From Dinghuibacter silviterrae (GTDB lineage Bacteria > Bacteroidota > Bacteroidia > Chitinophagales > Chitinophagaceae), in NCBI RefSeq assembly GCF_004366355.1, contig NZ_SODV01000001.1:496001-560000 (forward strand): a stretch of 64,000 nt of DNA, read 5' to 3'. The position numbers were made by a program, and so were the translations under genes. The notes under the pieces are model-generated. The model was not told the DNA's origin. It saw only the letters and a program-made list of their open reading frames with translations, and made no database searches. This document shows, piece after piece, positions 1 to 8,069 of the stretch; within the stretch, counting starts at the first letter, position 1; the number at the start of each line of letters is the position of its first letter.

Positions 1-3000
1 TCTGCCTCCGATTCGCAGTTGTCCAGCCGGGTATACAGGGAAAGACGCTCGGTGATGCTTTCGACGTATTCGTCCGGGATAAGGATCTCCAGGTCCGTAT
101 CAATCGTACAATCCTGGACAAAATCGTCCTGCTGCTGGATCTCCTGCCGGAACAGCTCCTTGAACTCCGTCCGTTTGAGCTCCCGGATGGCCTCGTCCAG
201 GATCTTCTGGTACATTTCGAAACCGATCTCGGCCATAAAGCCGCTTTGTTCTCCCCCCAGCATGTTTCCCGCGCCCCGGATGTCCAGGTCCCGCATGGCG
301 ATCTGGAAACCGCTTCCCAGTTCGCTGTGTTGTTCCAGGGTCTGTAACCGCTTGCGGGAGTCCGCCGGGAGCGAGCTCAAGGGAGGCGCCAGGAGATAAC
401 AGAATGCCTTTTTATTGCTACGGCCCACCCGGCCACGGAGCTGGTGAAGGTCGCTCAAACCAAACTGGTGGGCGTTGTTGACGATGATCGTATTGACGTT
501 GGGAATGTCCACCCCGCTTTCGACGATGTTGGTGCAGACCAGGACGTCATACTTCCGGTCGATAAAGTCCATGATGCGTTCTTCCAGCTCGTGTCCTTCC
601 ATCTGTCCATGCGCCATCCCGATGCTGAGGTCGGGGCAAAGCGCCTGGGTAAGCGCCACGATTTCCGGGAGACCCTGGATGCGGTTGTGGATAAAGAACA
701 CCTGTCCCCCACGTTCCGTCTCGAAATAAATGGCGTCCCGGATAAAGTCCTGGTTGAACACTTGGACCTCCGTCTGGATGGGTTGACGGTTGGGCGGGGG
801 CGTATTGATGATGCTCAGGTCGCGGGCGCCCATCAGGCTGAACTGGAGGGTCCTGGGGATGGGCGTGGCCGTAAGCGTCAGGCAGTCCACGTTGGTCTTG
901 AGGGTCTTGAGCTTTTCCTTTGCACCCACCCCGAACTTTTGTTCCTCATCGATGACCATCAACCCAAGGTCCTTGAACTTCACTTCCTTGCCTAAGAGGG
1001 CGTGCGTGCCGACCATGATGTCGATCTTACCCGCCTGCAAACGCGTCAGTGTCTCCTTTTTCTCCTTTGCAGATTTGAACCGGTTGATATAGTCCACGGT
1101 GACGGGAAAATCCTTCATCCGTTCGCTAAACGTCTTGTAGTGTTGAAAAGCCAGGATGGTTGTCGGCACAAGGACCACCGCCTGTTTGCCCTCCACGACC
1201 GTTTTAAAGGCGGCCCGGATGGCGATTTCCGTCTTGCCAAAACCCACGTCCCCGCACACCAGCCGGTCCATGGGCGCCGGGGATTCCATGTCCTTCTTAA
1301 CATCCGCCGTGGCCTTGCTTTGATCCGGCGTGTCCTCGTAGATAAACGAGGCCTCCAGCTCCGTCTGCAGATAGTTGTCCTGGCCATGCGCAAAACCCGC
1401 CTGGGCTTTACGCTGCGCATACAGCTTGATCAGGTCGAAGGCGATTTCCTTGACCTTTGTCTTGGTCTTCTCCTTGAGCTTCTGCCAGGCTTCGCTGCCG
1501 ATCTTGTTGATTTTGGGAACCGTCCCTTCCTTACCGGTATACTTACTGATCTTGTGCAGGGAGTTGATGTTCACATACAGAATATCCCCGTCCTTGTACA
1601 GGATCCGTACCGCCTCCTGGAGACGGCCGTTGGATTCTATCTTCTGAAGACCGCTATAGGTGCCCACACCGTGGTCGATATGGGTCACATAGTCCCCCGG
1701 CTGCAGCTCCCGAAGCGTCCGGAGTGTAAGGGCCTTGCTTTTATTGTAGGCCTGTTTGACGCGGTACTTGTGGTACCGCTGGAAGATCTGGTGGTCCGTA
1801 TAGCAAACGACTTTGCTTGCCTCGTCTATAAAGCCCTCGTGGATCGCCGTCGCCAGGGGCGTAAAGGTCAGCTCGGCCTTGAGGTCGGTGAAGATGCTGT
1901 GCAACCGCTCCAGTTGGCGGGGGTTTTCCGCAAACAGGAAGAGCCCGAAACCCTTTTTTTCCCACCGTTGAAGGTCTGCGATGAGCAGGTCGAACTTCCG
2001 GTTAAAGGCAGGCTGCTCCAAAGTCGGCCAGTCGATGTCCATCCCGCCCCAGTGCGGTTTGTACCCGAATTCGATCAGGTGCCGGCGTTCCAGTTGCTCA
2101 TGTAACTCAGCCGCGTGGACAAACTCTTCCGGGCTGACTTTTTCCTTTAGGGTTTCTTCGCTGTCTTCCCTTGGCTTAAACGGCGCTGACTTTTCCCTTT
2201 CAAAAAAAAGTCCGAGGTCCTCCTCCTGGACCAGGAGCTTTTCCCGGATGACGTCATAATCCTGCAACCAGACCACCGTATTGTCGGGCAGGAAGTCCAG
2301 CAAGCTTACTTTTTCTCCCTGGTCGAAGTTCGTTTCGATGTTGGGGATAATATTGACCTGGAGCAGTTTCCGCTCACTCAGCTGGGTCTCCGGATCGAAC
2401 AGGCGTATGGAATCGACCTCGCTCCCGAACAATTCCACACGGTAGGGTTTTTCGTTACCAAAAGAGTAGATATCGAGGATACCGCCCCGCATCGCAAACT
2501 GTCCCGGTTCGTATACAAAGTCCGTCCTTTCGAATCCATACCCCACCAATCGTTCCATCAAGGCATCCACCGCCAGCGTGTCACCCACCTTCACCGAGAT
2601 GACGTTCCCGGACAGTTCCCGGGCGACGATCACCTTCTCGAACAAAGCCTCCGGGTAGGTCACCAGGACCTTTTTGTGCAAGGTGGGGGCGCTGCACTTC
2701 ATCAATGCCTCGGTGCGCAGCATCACGTGGCTGCTGTTGAGCAGCCGGTAATTCTTCCGGTTTTTAAAGGAGGAGGGGAAATAAAGAATGTCCAGCGCGC
2801 CCGTCAGGTTTTCCACCGTGTTGTGAAAATAGGCGGCCGCTTCCGCATCACTCAGGACGACGAGGTGGTTCCACTCCTGCATCGCCGGATGCCGGAACAA
2901 ACCGGCGCAAATAAATTCGGCGGCGCTGCCATGGAGCGGCCCCACGAAAAAACGCTGCGGACGGGGCGCACGAAGCCCTTCCACCAGGGGAGAAAGGCGG

Positions 3001-3041
3001 TTATCGCTCGAATACCGGTCTAAAAGCCATTGCAGATTCAT
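1..3041 (-). CDS. mfd: Transcription-repair coupling factor Mfd (partial, C-terminus cut by window edge)
   Basis: Mfd displaces RNA polymerase stalled at DNA lesions and recruits UvrA for nucleotide excision repair. About 1013 residues are visible and the frame is open to base 1. From the N-terminus I see the UvrB-like domain (residues 1 to about 400), the RNA-polymerase-binding region (about 440-510, PGDYVTHIDHGVG), then the RecG-like translocase with Walker A GDVGFGKTE near residue 600, DEEQKFG near 697 and the TRG region (MRDIRGAGNMLGGEQSG) near 905. Only the C-terminal UvrA-masking domain is missing, because the window ends. The start ATG (3039-3041) lies 12 nt after a TAACTTTG box. It is the first gene of its leftward unit here. 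Confidence 0.97.
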   Translation of the reverse strand, partial: MNLQWLLDRYSSDNRLSPLVEGLRAPRPQRFFVGPLHGSAAEFICAGLFRHPAMQEWNHLVVLSDAEAAAYFHNTVENLTGALDILYFPSSFKNRKNYRLLNSSHVMLRTEALMKCSAPTLHKKVLVTYPEALFEKVIVARELSGNVISVKVGDTLAVDALMERLVGYGFERTDFVYEPGQFAMRGGILDIYSFGNEKPYRVELFGSEVDSIRLFDPETQLSERKLLQVNIIPNIETNFDQGEKVSLLDFLPDNTVVWLQDYDVIREKLLVQEEDLGLFFEREKSAPFKPREDSEETLKEKVSPEEFVHAAELHEQLERRHLIEFGYKPHWGGMDIDWPTLEQPAFNRKFDLLIADLQRWEKKGFGLFLFAENPRQLERLHSIFTDLKAELTFTPLATAIHEGFIDEASKVVCYTDHQIFQRYHKYRVKQAYNKSKALTLRTLRELQPGDYVTHIDHGVGTYSGLQKIESNGRLQEAVRILYKDGDILYVNINSLHKISKYTGKEGTVPKINKIGSEAWQKLKEKTKTKVKEIAFDLIKLYAQRKAQAGFAHGQDNYLQTELEASFIYEDTPDQSKATADVKKDMESPAPMDRLVCGDVGFGKTEIAIRAAFKTVVEGKQAVVLVPTTILAFQHYKTFSERMKDFPVTVDYINRFKSAKEKKETLTRLQAGKIDIMVGTHALLGKEVKFKDLGLMVIDEEQKFGVGAKEKLKTLKTNVDCLTLTATPIPRTLQFSLMGARDLSIINTPPPNRQPIQTEVQVFNQDFIRDAIYFETERGGQVFFIHNRIQGLPEIVALTQALCPDLSIGMAHGQMEGHELEERIMDFIDRKYDVLVCTNIVESGVDIPNVNTIIVNNAHQFGLSDLHQLRGRVGRSNKKAFCYLLAPPLSSLPADSRKRLQTLEQHSELGSGFQIAMRDLDIRGAGNMLGGEQSGFMAEIGFEMYQKILDEAIRELKRTEFKELFRQEIQQQDDFVQDCTIDTDLEILIPDEYVESITERLSLYTRLDNCESEA

Positions 3042-3053
3042 TCTACGCGGACG

Positions 3054-3061
3054 CAAAGTTA
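3054..3061 (-). promoter_or_regulatory. Bacteroidota -7 box for mfd
   Basis: Read on the minus strand this is TAACTTTG, an exact match to the Bacteroidota consensus TAnnTTTG. It lies 12 nt upstream of the mfd ATG. I see no convincing -33 TTG at the expected spacing. Confidence 0.5.
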
Positions 3062-3157
3062 CATCGAAATGGGTTGCGGCGATGCAGAAGCGCCCTCAAA
3101 GCGACCCCCGGGAGGGGGGCCGCCTTAAACCATTTAGCTGATTTTTTCAAAATAAAC

Positions 3158-3189
3158 TTGGATTTAACAAAAAAATATCACTAGATTTG
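3158..3189 (+). promoter_or_regulatory. Full Bacteroidota-type promoter (TTG-N21-TAGATTTG)
   Basis: TTG at 3158-3160 and TAGATTTG at 3182-3189 are 21 nt apart, matching both elements of the Bacteroidota housekeeping promoter. Transcription would start near 3196. A strong terminator follows only about 30 nt later and the next gene begins at 3321. The promoter therefore drives either a very short RNA or an attenuated leader of the reductase gene. Confidence 0.65.
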
Positions 3190-3224
3190 GTCCTTAACAG
3201 AACGATTGCTTGCCATTTTCTTTG

Positions 3225-3254
3225 AAAACGAAGTCCCCCCGGCTTCGTTTTTTT
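3225..3254 (+). terminator. Strong intrinsic terminator or attenuator in leader
   Basis: An 11-bp stem (3225-3235 with 3241-3251, one G-T wobble), a loop of five C and a run of seven T at 3248-3254. It points rightward, but no rightward gene lies upstream of it in the window because mfd is transcribed leftward. It must serve the transcript from the promoter at 3158-3189. Confidence 0.75.
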
Positions 3255-3320
3255 GTTGCCCTACACCGTCCCCGGCGAACCCGGAAATTATAATTATCTT
3301 CCTTGGATAAATGATTGCTT

Positions 3321-4037
3321 ATGGAGCCTTGGCGGAAGGGTACGGTTATCCGTATCACGCAGGAAACCCCCAATACCAGGCGCTTCTGGATACAGATTCC
3401 GGAGCTGGACCGTTTTGATTTCAAACCGGGGCAATTTGTAACCCTGGATCTGCCGATTCATGAACAGAAAAACAAGCGCTGGCGCAGCTACAGCATTGCC
3501 TCCTGGCCGGACGGCACCAACGTGTTTGAGTTGGTGATCGTGTTGCTGGAAGGCGGGCTGGGGACGACCTACCTGTTCAACCACGTCACGGAAGGCTCGG
3601 AGCTCATTGTAAGGGGGCCTCAAGGCGTATTTACCTTGCCCGAACCCCTTGAAAAAGACCTTTTCCTGGTCTGTACCGGCACCGGGATCGCACCCTTCCG
3701 GAGCATGGTGAACTACCTACGGCTCCACGACCTGCCCCACCGGGACATCCACCTGGTCTTTGGTACACGGACCTTTGAAGACCTGTTGTACTACGAGGAA
3801 ATGCGGGCGCTGTCGGCCGTCATGGAAGGCTTTTATTACTATCCCACCCTGTCCAGGGAGCAACGCGAAGGACACCATCACGGATACGTCCACCAGGTCT
3901 ATGAATCCATCTGTATGGAGCGAAAGGACGCCTTTTTCTTTCTGTGCGGATGGAAGCAGATGATCGACGAAGCCAAAAACCGGATAACGGCCCTGGGTAT
4001 CGACCGCAAGAGTATCCACCAGGAGCTCTACGGTTAA
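3321..4037 (+). CDS. Ferredoxin-NADP(+) reductase-like FAD/NAD(P)-binding oxidoreductase
   Basis: A cytosolic flavin reductase of the FNR fold, about 238 residues. The FAD-binding barrel occupies the first half, with the flavin motif RSYSIAS near residue 53. The NAD(P)-binding half follows, with GTGIAPFRSM near residue 117 and the C-terminal FFLCGWKQM near 212. There is no fused iron-sulfur domain, so a separate ferredoxin or flavodoxin is probably its partner; that is inferred. I chose ATG at 3321 over a TTG two codons earlier. A promoter and a terminator hairpin lie 130-65 nt upstream, so expression may be controlled by attenuation. The physiological electron partner is unknown. Confidence 0.85.
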   Translation: MEPWRKGTVIRITQETPNTRRFWIQIPELDRFDFKPGQFVTLDLPIHEQKNKRWRSYSIASWPDGTNVFELVIVLLEGGLGTTYLFNHVTEGSELIVRGPQGVFTLPEPLEKDLFLVCTGTGIAPFRSMVNYLRLHDLPHRDIHLVFGTRTFEDLLYYEEMRALSAVMEGFYYYPTLSREQREGHHHGYVHQVYESICMERKDAFFFLCGWKQMIDEAKNRITALGIDRKSIHQELYG

Positions 4038-4052
4038 TCCGGCCGGCCCCTT

Positions 4053-4340
4053 CTAGTGCAGTTGCGACTGCGACTCCTTCGAGCGGCGGGCGTAAATATT
4101 CTTGAGCTGGTTGTTTTCCCGTTTCAGGTCGGAAATGATCTTTTCCAGCGAAAGGATTTTCGCATGATTCCTCAGCATTTCATCCTCCAGTTTTAGCATT
4201 TGCTTCTTGCTTTTGTTCCGATGCAAGGCGCGCAGCATATAACCCGCGGAAAAACCGAGAATAAGAAGGCCAAAAAGGCCCAGGATCGAAAAAGGAATGG
4301 GCGCAGTTAAGCTCAAAGGGACAGATGTAAAAAGGTCCAT
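4053..4340 (-). CDS. Small single-pass membrane protein with coiled coil
   Basis: About 95 residues, not assigned to a family. A hydrophobic segment near residues 10-35 (ILGLFGLLILGFSAGYM) is followed by a charged helix of about 50 residues with heptad-like leucines (KLEDEMLRNHAKILSLEKI), typical of a coiled coil on the cytoplasmic side. Its end is 15 nt from the end of the convergent reductase gene. Two upstream in-frame ATGs (4349 and 4364) are possible. I prefer the shortest start because it places a short N-terminus before the membrane segment. Function unknown. Confidence 0.6.
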   Translation of the reverse strand: MDLFTSVPLSLTAPIPFSILGLFGLLILGFSAGYMLRALHRNKSKKQMLKLEDEMLRNHAKILSLEKIISDLKRENNQLKNIYARRSKESQSQLH

Positions 4341-4445
4341 ACGGCACATAGGTTTAAAAACCAAATATAACCCTAATTCAGGTTCACGACAATAGTACTT
4401 TTACGTCTGAACCCCGCCTGTAGCTACTTTCAGACAAGCTACATT

Positions 4446-5894
4446 TTAGCGCGTACGTAATTTTACCCACTCCCGGACTTCCGAAAGGGGGACCCGCTGC
4501 TGGGTCATCGAATCCCGTTCTCTGATCGTAACTGCCTGATCCTCTTTAGTTTGATGATCAATTGTGGCGCAAAAAGGCGTCCCGATCGCGTCCATCCGGC
4601 GGTAGCGTTTTCCGATGTTGTCTTTTTCCTCGTAGAAACAATAAAAATCCTCCCGGCACTCCTTCATCAGGTCCCGGGCGATCTCCGGCAGGCCGTCTTT
4701 CTTAGTCAGCGGGAGGACCGCCAGCTTGATCGGGGCAATCCGCGGGGGAATTCTCAGGACGACCCGGCTGTCCTTGGAGCCGTCTTCCTTCGGGATATCC
4801 TCTTCCGCATACGATTCACAAAGCACATACAGGACCGTCCGGTCGAGCCCGATGGAGGTCTCGATCACATACGGCACGTAGTTCTGGTTAATTTCGGTGT
4901 CAAAGTACTGGAGCTTTTTGCCACTGTATTTCTGGTGCTGGGAAAGGTCATAGTCGGTCCGGGAGTGAATCCCCTCCACTTCCTTGAACCCGAAGGGGAA
5001 GTCGAACTCGATGTCCACCGCCGCGTTGGCGTAGTGGGCGAGCTTTACGTGGTCGTGGAAGCGGTACCGGTCCGGCGAGAAACCCAGCGCCAGGTGCCAG
5101 TTCATCCGCTCCTGTTTCCAGTAGTTGTACCATTCCATCTCCGAACCCGGGCGGACGAAGAACTGCATCTCCATCTGCTCAAACTCGCGCATCCGGAAGG
5201 TGAACTGACGGGCGACGATTTCGTTCCGGAAGGCCTTCCCGACCTGGGCGATGCCAAAAGGCACCTTCATACGCGCGGTTTTCTGGACGTTCAGAAAATT
5301 GACAAAGATCCCCTGGGCGGTTTCGGGCCGGAGGTAAATCTCGCTCGCGTCTTCGGCTACGCTCCCCAGTTGGGTGGAAAACATCAGGTTGAACTGGCGT
5401 ACGTCGGTCCAGTTGGCCGTTCCGCTCACGGCATCGACGATCTTGGCGTCCTGGATGAGTTGTTTAAGCCCCGCGTAGTCCTCGGCAGCCAGGAGCTGGT
5501 CCATGGTCGCCAGCAGCGCATCCGCACCGGCCGCGTCTCCTTCGCCCCGGAGTGCATCGGCGTGTCCTTCGATCAGGTGGTCGACCCGGTAGCGCTTTTT
5601 GGAGTCCTTGTTGTCGATCATCGGGTCACTGAAATTGTCCACGTGACCGGACGCCTTCCAGGTAGTGGGGTGCATAAAAATGGCCGCGTCTATGCCGACG
5701 ATATTGTCGTGCATGCGGGTCATGCTGTTCCACCAGTATTCCCGGATGTTCTTTTTGAGCTCGCTGCCCCAGGGACCATAGTCATAGACTGCACTGAGCC
5801 CGTCGTATATTTCGCTGCTTTGGAAGATAAATCCGTATTCTTTGGCGTGGGAAATGACCGCCTGAAACTTGTTCGGTTCGTTGGACACTGACAT
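4446..5894 (-). CDS. glyS: Glycyl-tRNA synthetase (single-chain, dimeric class II type)
   Basis: Charges tRNA-Gly with glycine in the cytoplasm. The 482-residue length and layout match the homodimeric alpha2 enzyme rather than the alpha2beta2 bacterial form. I see the N-terminal class II start (AVYDYGPWGSELKKNI), motif 2 region (FRNEIVARQFTFRMREFEQMEMQFF within residues about 220-245), motif 3 (ETSIGLDRTVL) and a C-terminal anticodon-binding domain (APIKLAVLPL onward). Residues about 105-165 form the insertion usual between motifs 1 and 2. A TATATTTG box (5902-5909) sits seven bases before the ATG, so the mRNA may be almost leaderless. Confidence 0.97.
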   Translation of the reverse strand: MSVSNEPNKFQAVISHAKEYGFIFQSSEIYDGLSAVYDYGPWGSELKKNIREYWWNSMTRMHDNIVGIDAAIFMHPTTWKASGHVDNFSDPMIDNKDSKKRYRVDHLIEGHADALRGEGDAAGADALLATMDQLLAAEDYAGLKQLIQDAKIVDAVSGTANWTDVRQFNLMFSTQLGSVAEDASEIYLRPETAQGIFVNFLNVQKTARMKVPFGIAQVGKAFRNEIVARQFTFRMREFEQMEMQFFVRPGSEMEWYNYWKQERMNWHLALGFSPDRYRFHDHVKLAHYANAAVDIEFDFPFGFKEVEGIHSRTDYDLSQHQKYSGKKLQYFDTEINQNYVPYVIETSIGLDRTVLYVLCESYAEEDIPKEDGSKDSRVVLRIPPRIAPIKLAVLPLTKKDGLPEIARDLMKECREDFYCFYEEKDNIGKRYRRMDAIGTPFCATIDHQTKEDQAVTIRERDSMTQQRVPLSEVREWVKLRTR

Positions 5895-5901
5895 AGCGGC
5901 G

Positions 5902-5909
5902 CAAATATA
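5902..5909 (-). promoter_or_regulatory. -7 box for glyS
   Basis: Minus-strand TATATTTG, exact TAnnTTTG, seven bases before the glyS ATG. A start site 5-8 nt downstream would fall at or next to the start codon. Confidence 0.5.
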
Positions 5910-5914
5910 ATAAT

Positions 5915-6814
5915 TTAGGGCGTCTCCGGGTGCCCCGCCCGGACCGCATAGTTATTGGGCTGTATCCTCCTTCCGCGGTACTGGGCGTACTCTCTCGTAA
6001 ATTCCGCGCCAAAGTAGAGGATCAGCGCCGAATAATAGACCCAGAGGAGTACCGCCACAATGGAGCCCGCCGCCCCATAGCTGGTGTCTATATGGCTCAG
6101 GTGCAGGTAAAAACCGATGGCCAGGCGGCCCGACATGAAAAGAACCGCGGTCGTAAAAGCCCCGACCGTCACATCCCGCCACCGGATCCTGACATCCGGC
6201 AGGACTTTGAAGATCGTTCCAAAAAGCAAAAAGGTGGCGACGAACGACAGGAATATGTTGAGCGAGTGCGCCAGTACCACGGCCAGCGCCGGGAACACCC
6301 GGTCCAGTTGGGCGCTGAGCCCGTCCATGACGGCGTCCAGAACGAGCGATACCAACAGGATAAAACCCAGGCTAAGGACCATGGAGAACGACAACAGGCG
6401 GTTGATCAGCACCTTTAGCCAGCCGCTCGTTTTCTTGACCTTTACCCTCCAGATAAAATTCAGGGAATCCTGGATTTCGGTAAAGACACTCGTTGCCCCA
6501 AACAACAACGCGGCAAATCCCGTGATCCGCGCCAGCCAGCTGTGATGCAGGTACAGGATCGCCCGGCGGATGATGTCCTGGATCTCCAGGGCGGCGTTCT
6601 GACCGACGATGTCCTTGATCTGGCCATAGATCCGGCCCTCGATCACCTGCTGTCCGTAAAATACGTCGCAAAGGGTGGTGATCACGATGAGCATCGGCGC
6701 CATGGAAAAAACGGTGTAATACGCCAGGGCGGCGCTCATCCGGAAGACCCGGTCACCCGCCAGGTCCGCCCCCGCCTTTTTGACAATGCCCCATATATCC
6801 CTGACCTTTCTCAT
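5915..6814 (-). CDS. YihY/UPF0761 family inner-membrane protein
   Basis: About 299 residues with roughly six membrane helices. The family signature MSAALAYYTVFSMAPMLIV lies near residue 27 and the late GAAGSIVAVLLWVYYSALILYFGAEF near 250 is also typical. The family was once called RNase BN but that activity is not supported; its role is unknown. The start ATG overlaps the stop of the upstream MazG-like gene as ATGA (6811-6814), so the two are translationally coupled in a dtd-mazG-yihY operon. A much longer in-frame extension exists, but it only runs through the MazG gene and is not real. Confidence 0.9.
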   Translation of the reverse strand: MRKVRDIWGIVKKAGADLAGDRVFRMSAALAYYTVFSMAPMLIVITTLCDVFYGQQVIEGRIYGQIKDIVGQNAALEIQDIIRRAILYLHHSWLARITGFAALLFGATSVFTEIQDSLNFIWRVKVKKTSGWLKVLINRLLSFSMVLSLGFILLVSLVLDAVMDGLSAQLDRVFPALAVVLAHSLNIFLSFVATFLLFGTIFKVLPDVRIRWRDVTVGAFTTAVLFMSGRLAIGFYLHLSHIDTSYGAAGSIVAVLLWVYYSALILYFGAEFTREYAQYRGRRIQPNNYAVRAGHPETP

Positions 6815-7140
6815 CCGGAGAGCTTTGGATTGTCCCGGTGCCGTTCGGCATCCCGTGCATTCTTTTTCCCGAAATTCTTTTCCAGGGCCTCCTCCAGGTT
6901 TACCCCCGTCTGGTTGGCCAGCGCGAGCAATACCCAAAGAACGTCCGCCATTTCGTCTCCCAGGTCCCGGCCCAGGTCGCTTTCCTTGGAGGACTGGTCC
7001 CCGTAACGCCGGACCATGATCCGGGACAGCTCTCCTACTTCTTCCATTAAAATGCCAAGATTCGTGAGCTCCCCGAAATACCGGACCCCCACGGTCCTGA
7101 TCCAGGCGTCTACCCTGGCTTGCGCGTCGCCGATGGTCAT
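6811..7140 (-). CDS. MazG-like nucleotide pyrophosphohydrolase
   Basis: A 109-residue all-alpha NTP pyrophosphohydrolase, the short single-domain kind, which hydrolyses non-canonical or excess (d)NTPs to monophosphates. The metal-binding acidic pattern is clear: EEVGELSR near residue 33 (EExxE) and a second motif DEMADVLWVL near residue 62 (ExxD). It follows dtd with a gap of only two bases and overlaps yihY by 4 nt. With dtd as neighbour the operon joins two quality-control hydrolases. The natural substrate is not visible from sequence. Confidence 0.88.
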   Translation of the reverse strand: MTIGDAQARVDAWIRTVGVRYFGELTNLGILMEEVGELSRIMVRRYGDQSSKESDLGRDLGDEMADVLWVLLALANQTGVNLEEALEKNFGKKNARDAERHRDNPKLSG

Positions 7141-7142
7141 GT

Positions 7143-7595
7143 TTATTCCTTGTTTTGGGTATCGATAAAAATGGTGACCGGTCCGTCATTGAGCAGGGCA
7201 ACCTTCATATCTGCCCCAAACCGCCCGGTCTGTACCGGTTTGCCCAGGTCAAGCCCCAGTTGTTCCGCCATCATTTCATAAAGGGGAATCGCATGGGGTG
7301 GTTTGCTGGCGCGGATGTACGAGGGGCGGTTCCCTTTTTTGGTGGACGCGTGCAGGGTAAACTGGCTAACGAGAAGGATGTCCCCTTGTTTGTCCTTTAC
7401 CGATACATTCATCACGCCCTCGTCGTCGTTAAATATCCTGAGATTTATCATCTTGGTGCTCAGCCACCGGACATCCTCCGCTGCATCCGCGTCTTCTATA
7501 CCCAGCAGGACCAGGAGCCCGTCTCCGATGGCGCCCACCACCTCACCGTCCACCCTAACCGAAGCTTCCGAAACCCTTTGAATGATCGCCCGCAT
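7143..7595 (-). CDS. dtd: D-aminoacyl-tRNA deacylase
   Basis: Removes D-amino acids (and glycine mischarged on tRNA-Ala) from tRNA. The 150-residue length is standard. The N-terminal MRAIIQRVSEASVRVDG and the catalytic region LLVSQFTLHASTKKGNRPS near residue 80 are diagnostic; the cross-subunit Gly-cisPro motif appears as NDGPVTIFIDT at the C-terminus. I chose ATG at 7593-7595; an upstream extension in frame would run through the divergent arfB gene. First gene of the dtd-mazG-yihY operon, 28 nt from the arfB start on the other strand. Confidence 0.95.
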   Translation of the reverse strand: MRAIIQRVSEASVRVDGEVVGAIGDGLLVLLGIEDADAAEDVRWLSTKMINLRIFNDDEGVMNVSVKDKQGDILLVSQFTLHASTKKGNRPSYIRASKPPHAIPLYEMMAEQLGLDLGKPVQTGRFGADMKVALLNDGPVTIFIDTQNKE

Positions 7596-7608
7596 AGGAT
7601 CTTTTGTG

Positions 7609-7616
7609 TACTTTTG
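7609..7616 (+). promoter_or_regulatory. -7 box for arfB
   Basis: TACTTTTG, exact TAnnTTTG, seven bases before the arfB ATG at 7624. No good -33 TTG is seen. Suggests a nearly leaderless arfB mRNA. Confidence 0.45.
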
Positions 7617-7623
7617 TAGTGGG

Positions 7624-8031
7624 ATGAAGGTAGATATTTCAAAGGAGATAACGTACCGGACGGCACGCAGCGGCGGAAAGGGCGGCCAGAACGTAAACAA
7701 GGTCGAAACCATGGTGGAGGGATATTGGCACGTGGCTTGCTCCAACCTGGTCGGAGACCGGGAAAAAGCGCTTATCTTACAGCACCTTTCCTCCCGGATC
7801 AACAAGGAAGGCTTTCTGATGGGCAGGTCTCAAACCGAACGCACCCAGCTGGGCAACAAGGAACTGGTCCTGGAAAAAATGAATGAATGGGTCAACCGTG
7901 CCCTGATCCCCAAAAAGGCGAGGATTGCCACCAAAGCACCCAAAGGTGTCTCCGAAAAACGCCTGGAATCAAAAAAAATCACGTCCCTTCGCAAAACATC
8001 CAGGAAGAATATTCGTTTGTCTGACATATAG
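7624..8031 (+). CDS. arfB: Peptidyl-tRNA hydrolase / alternative ribosome-rescue factor ArfB (YaeJ)
   Basis: Releases peptides from ribosomes stalled without a stop codon. About 135 residues, too short for a class I release factor. It keeps the catalytic GGQ loop (SGGKGGQNVNK near residue 18) but lacks codon-recognition domains. It ends in a lysine/arginine-rich tail (KKITSLRKTSRKNIRLSDI) of the kind that enters the empty mRNA channel. ATG 7624 is preferred because it gives the family's usual N-terminus; the frame stays open back into the dtd promoter. Divergent from dtd. Confidence 0.93.
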   Translation: MKVDISKEITYRTARSGGKGGQNVNKVETMVEGYWHVACSNLVGDREKALILQHLSSRINKEGFLMGRSQTERTQLGNKELVLEKMNEWVNRALIPKKARIATKAPKGVSEKRLESKKITSLRKTSRKNIRLSDI

Positions 8032-8069
8032 GGCGCCTCCGGCGTCGCAACTCATAAACTTACCTGCAC

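Noticed and set aside
3100-3125. C/G runs near 3106-3124 as a G-quadruplex or third copy of the palindrome
   Set aside because: Too short, arms do not match the element, and only a few G runs are adjacent.
4551-5891. Long open frame on the plus strand opposite glyS
   Set aside because: It is the antisense shadow of a well-conserved synthetase; its translation is biased in composition and matches no family.
5915-7201. N-terminal extension of the YihY frame of about 128 residues
   Set aside because: The extra part lies in another frame of the MazG-like gene; the natural start ATG overlaps the MazG stop.
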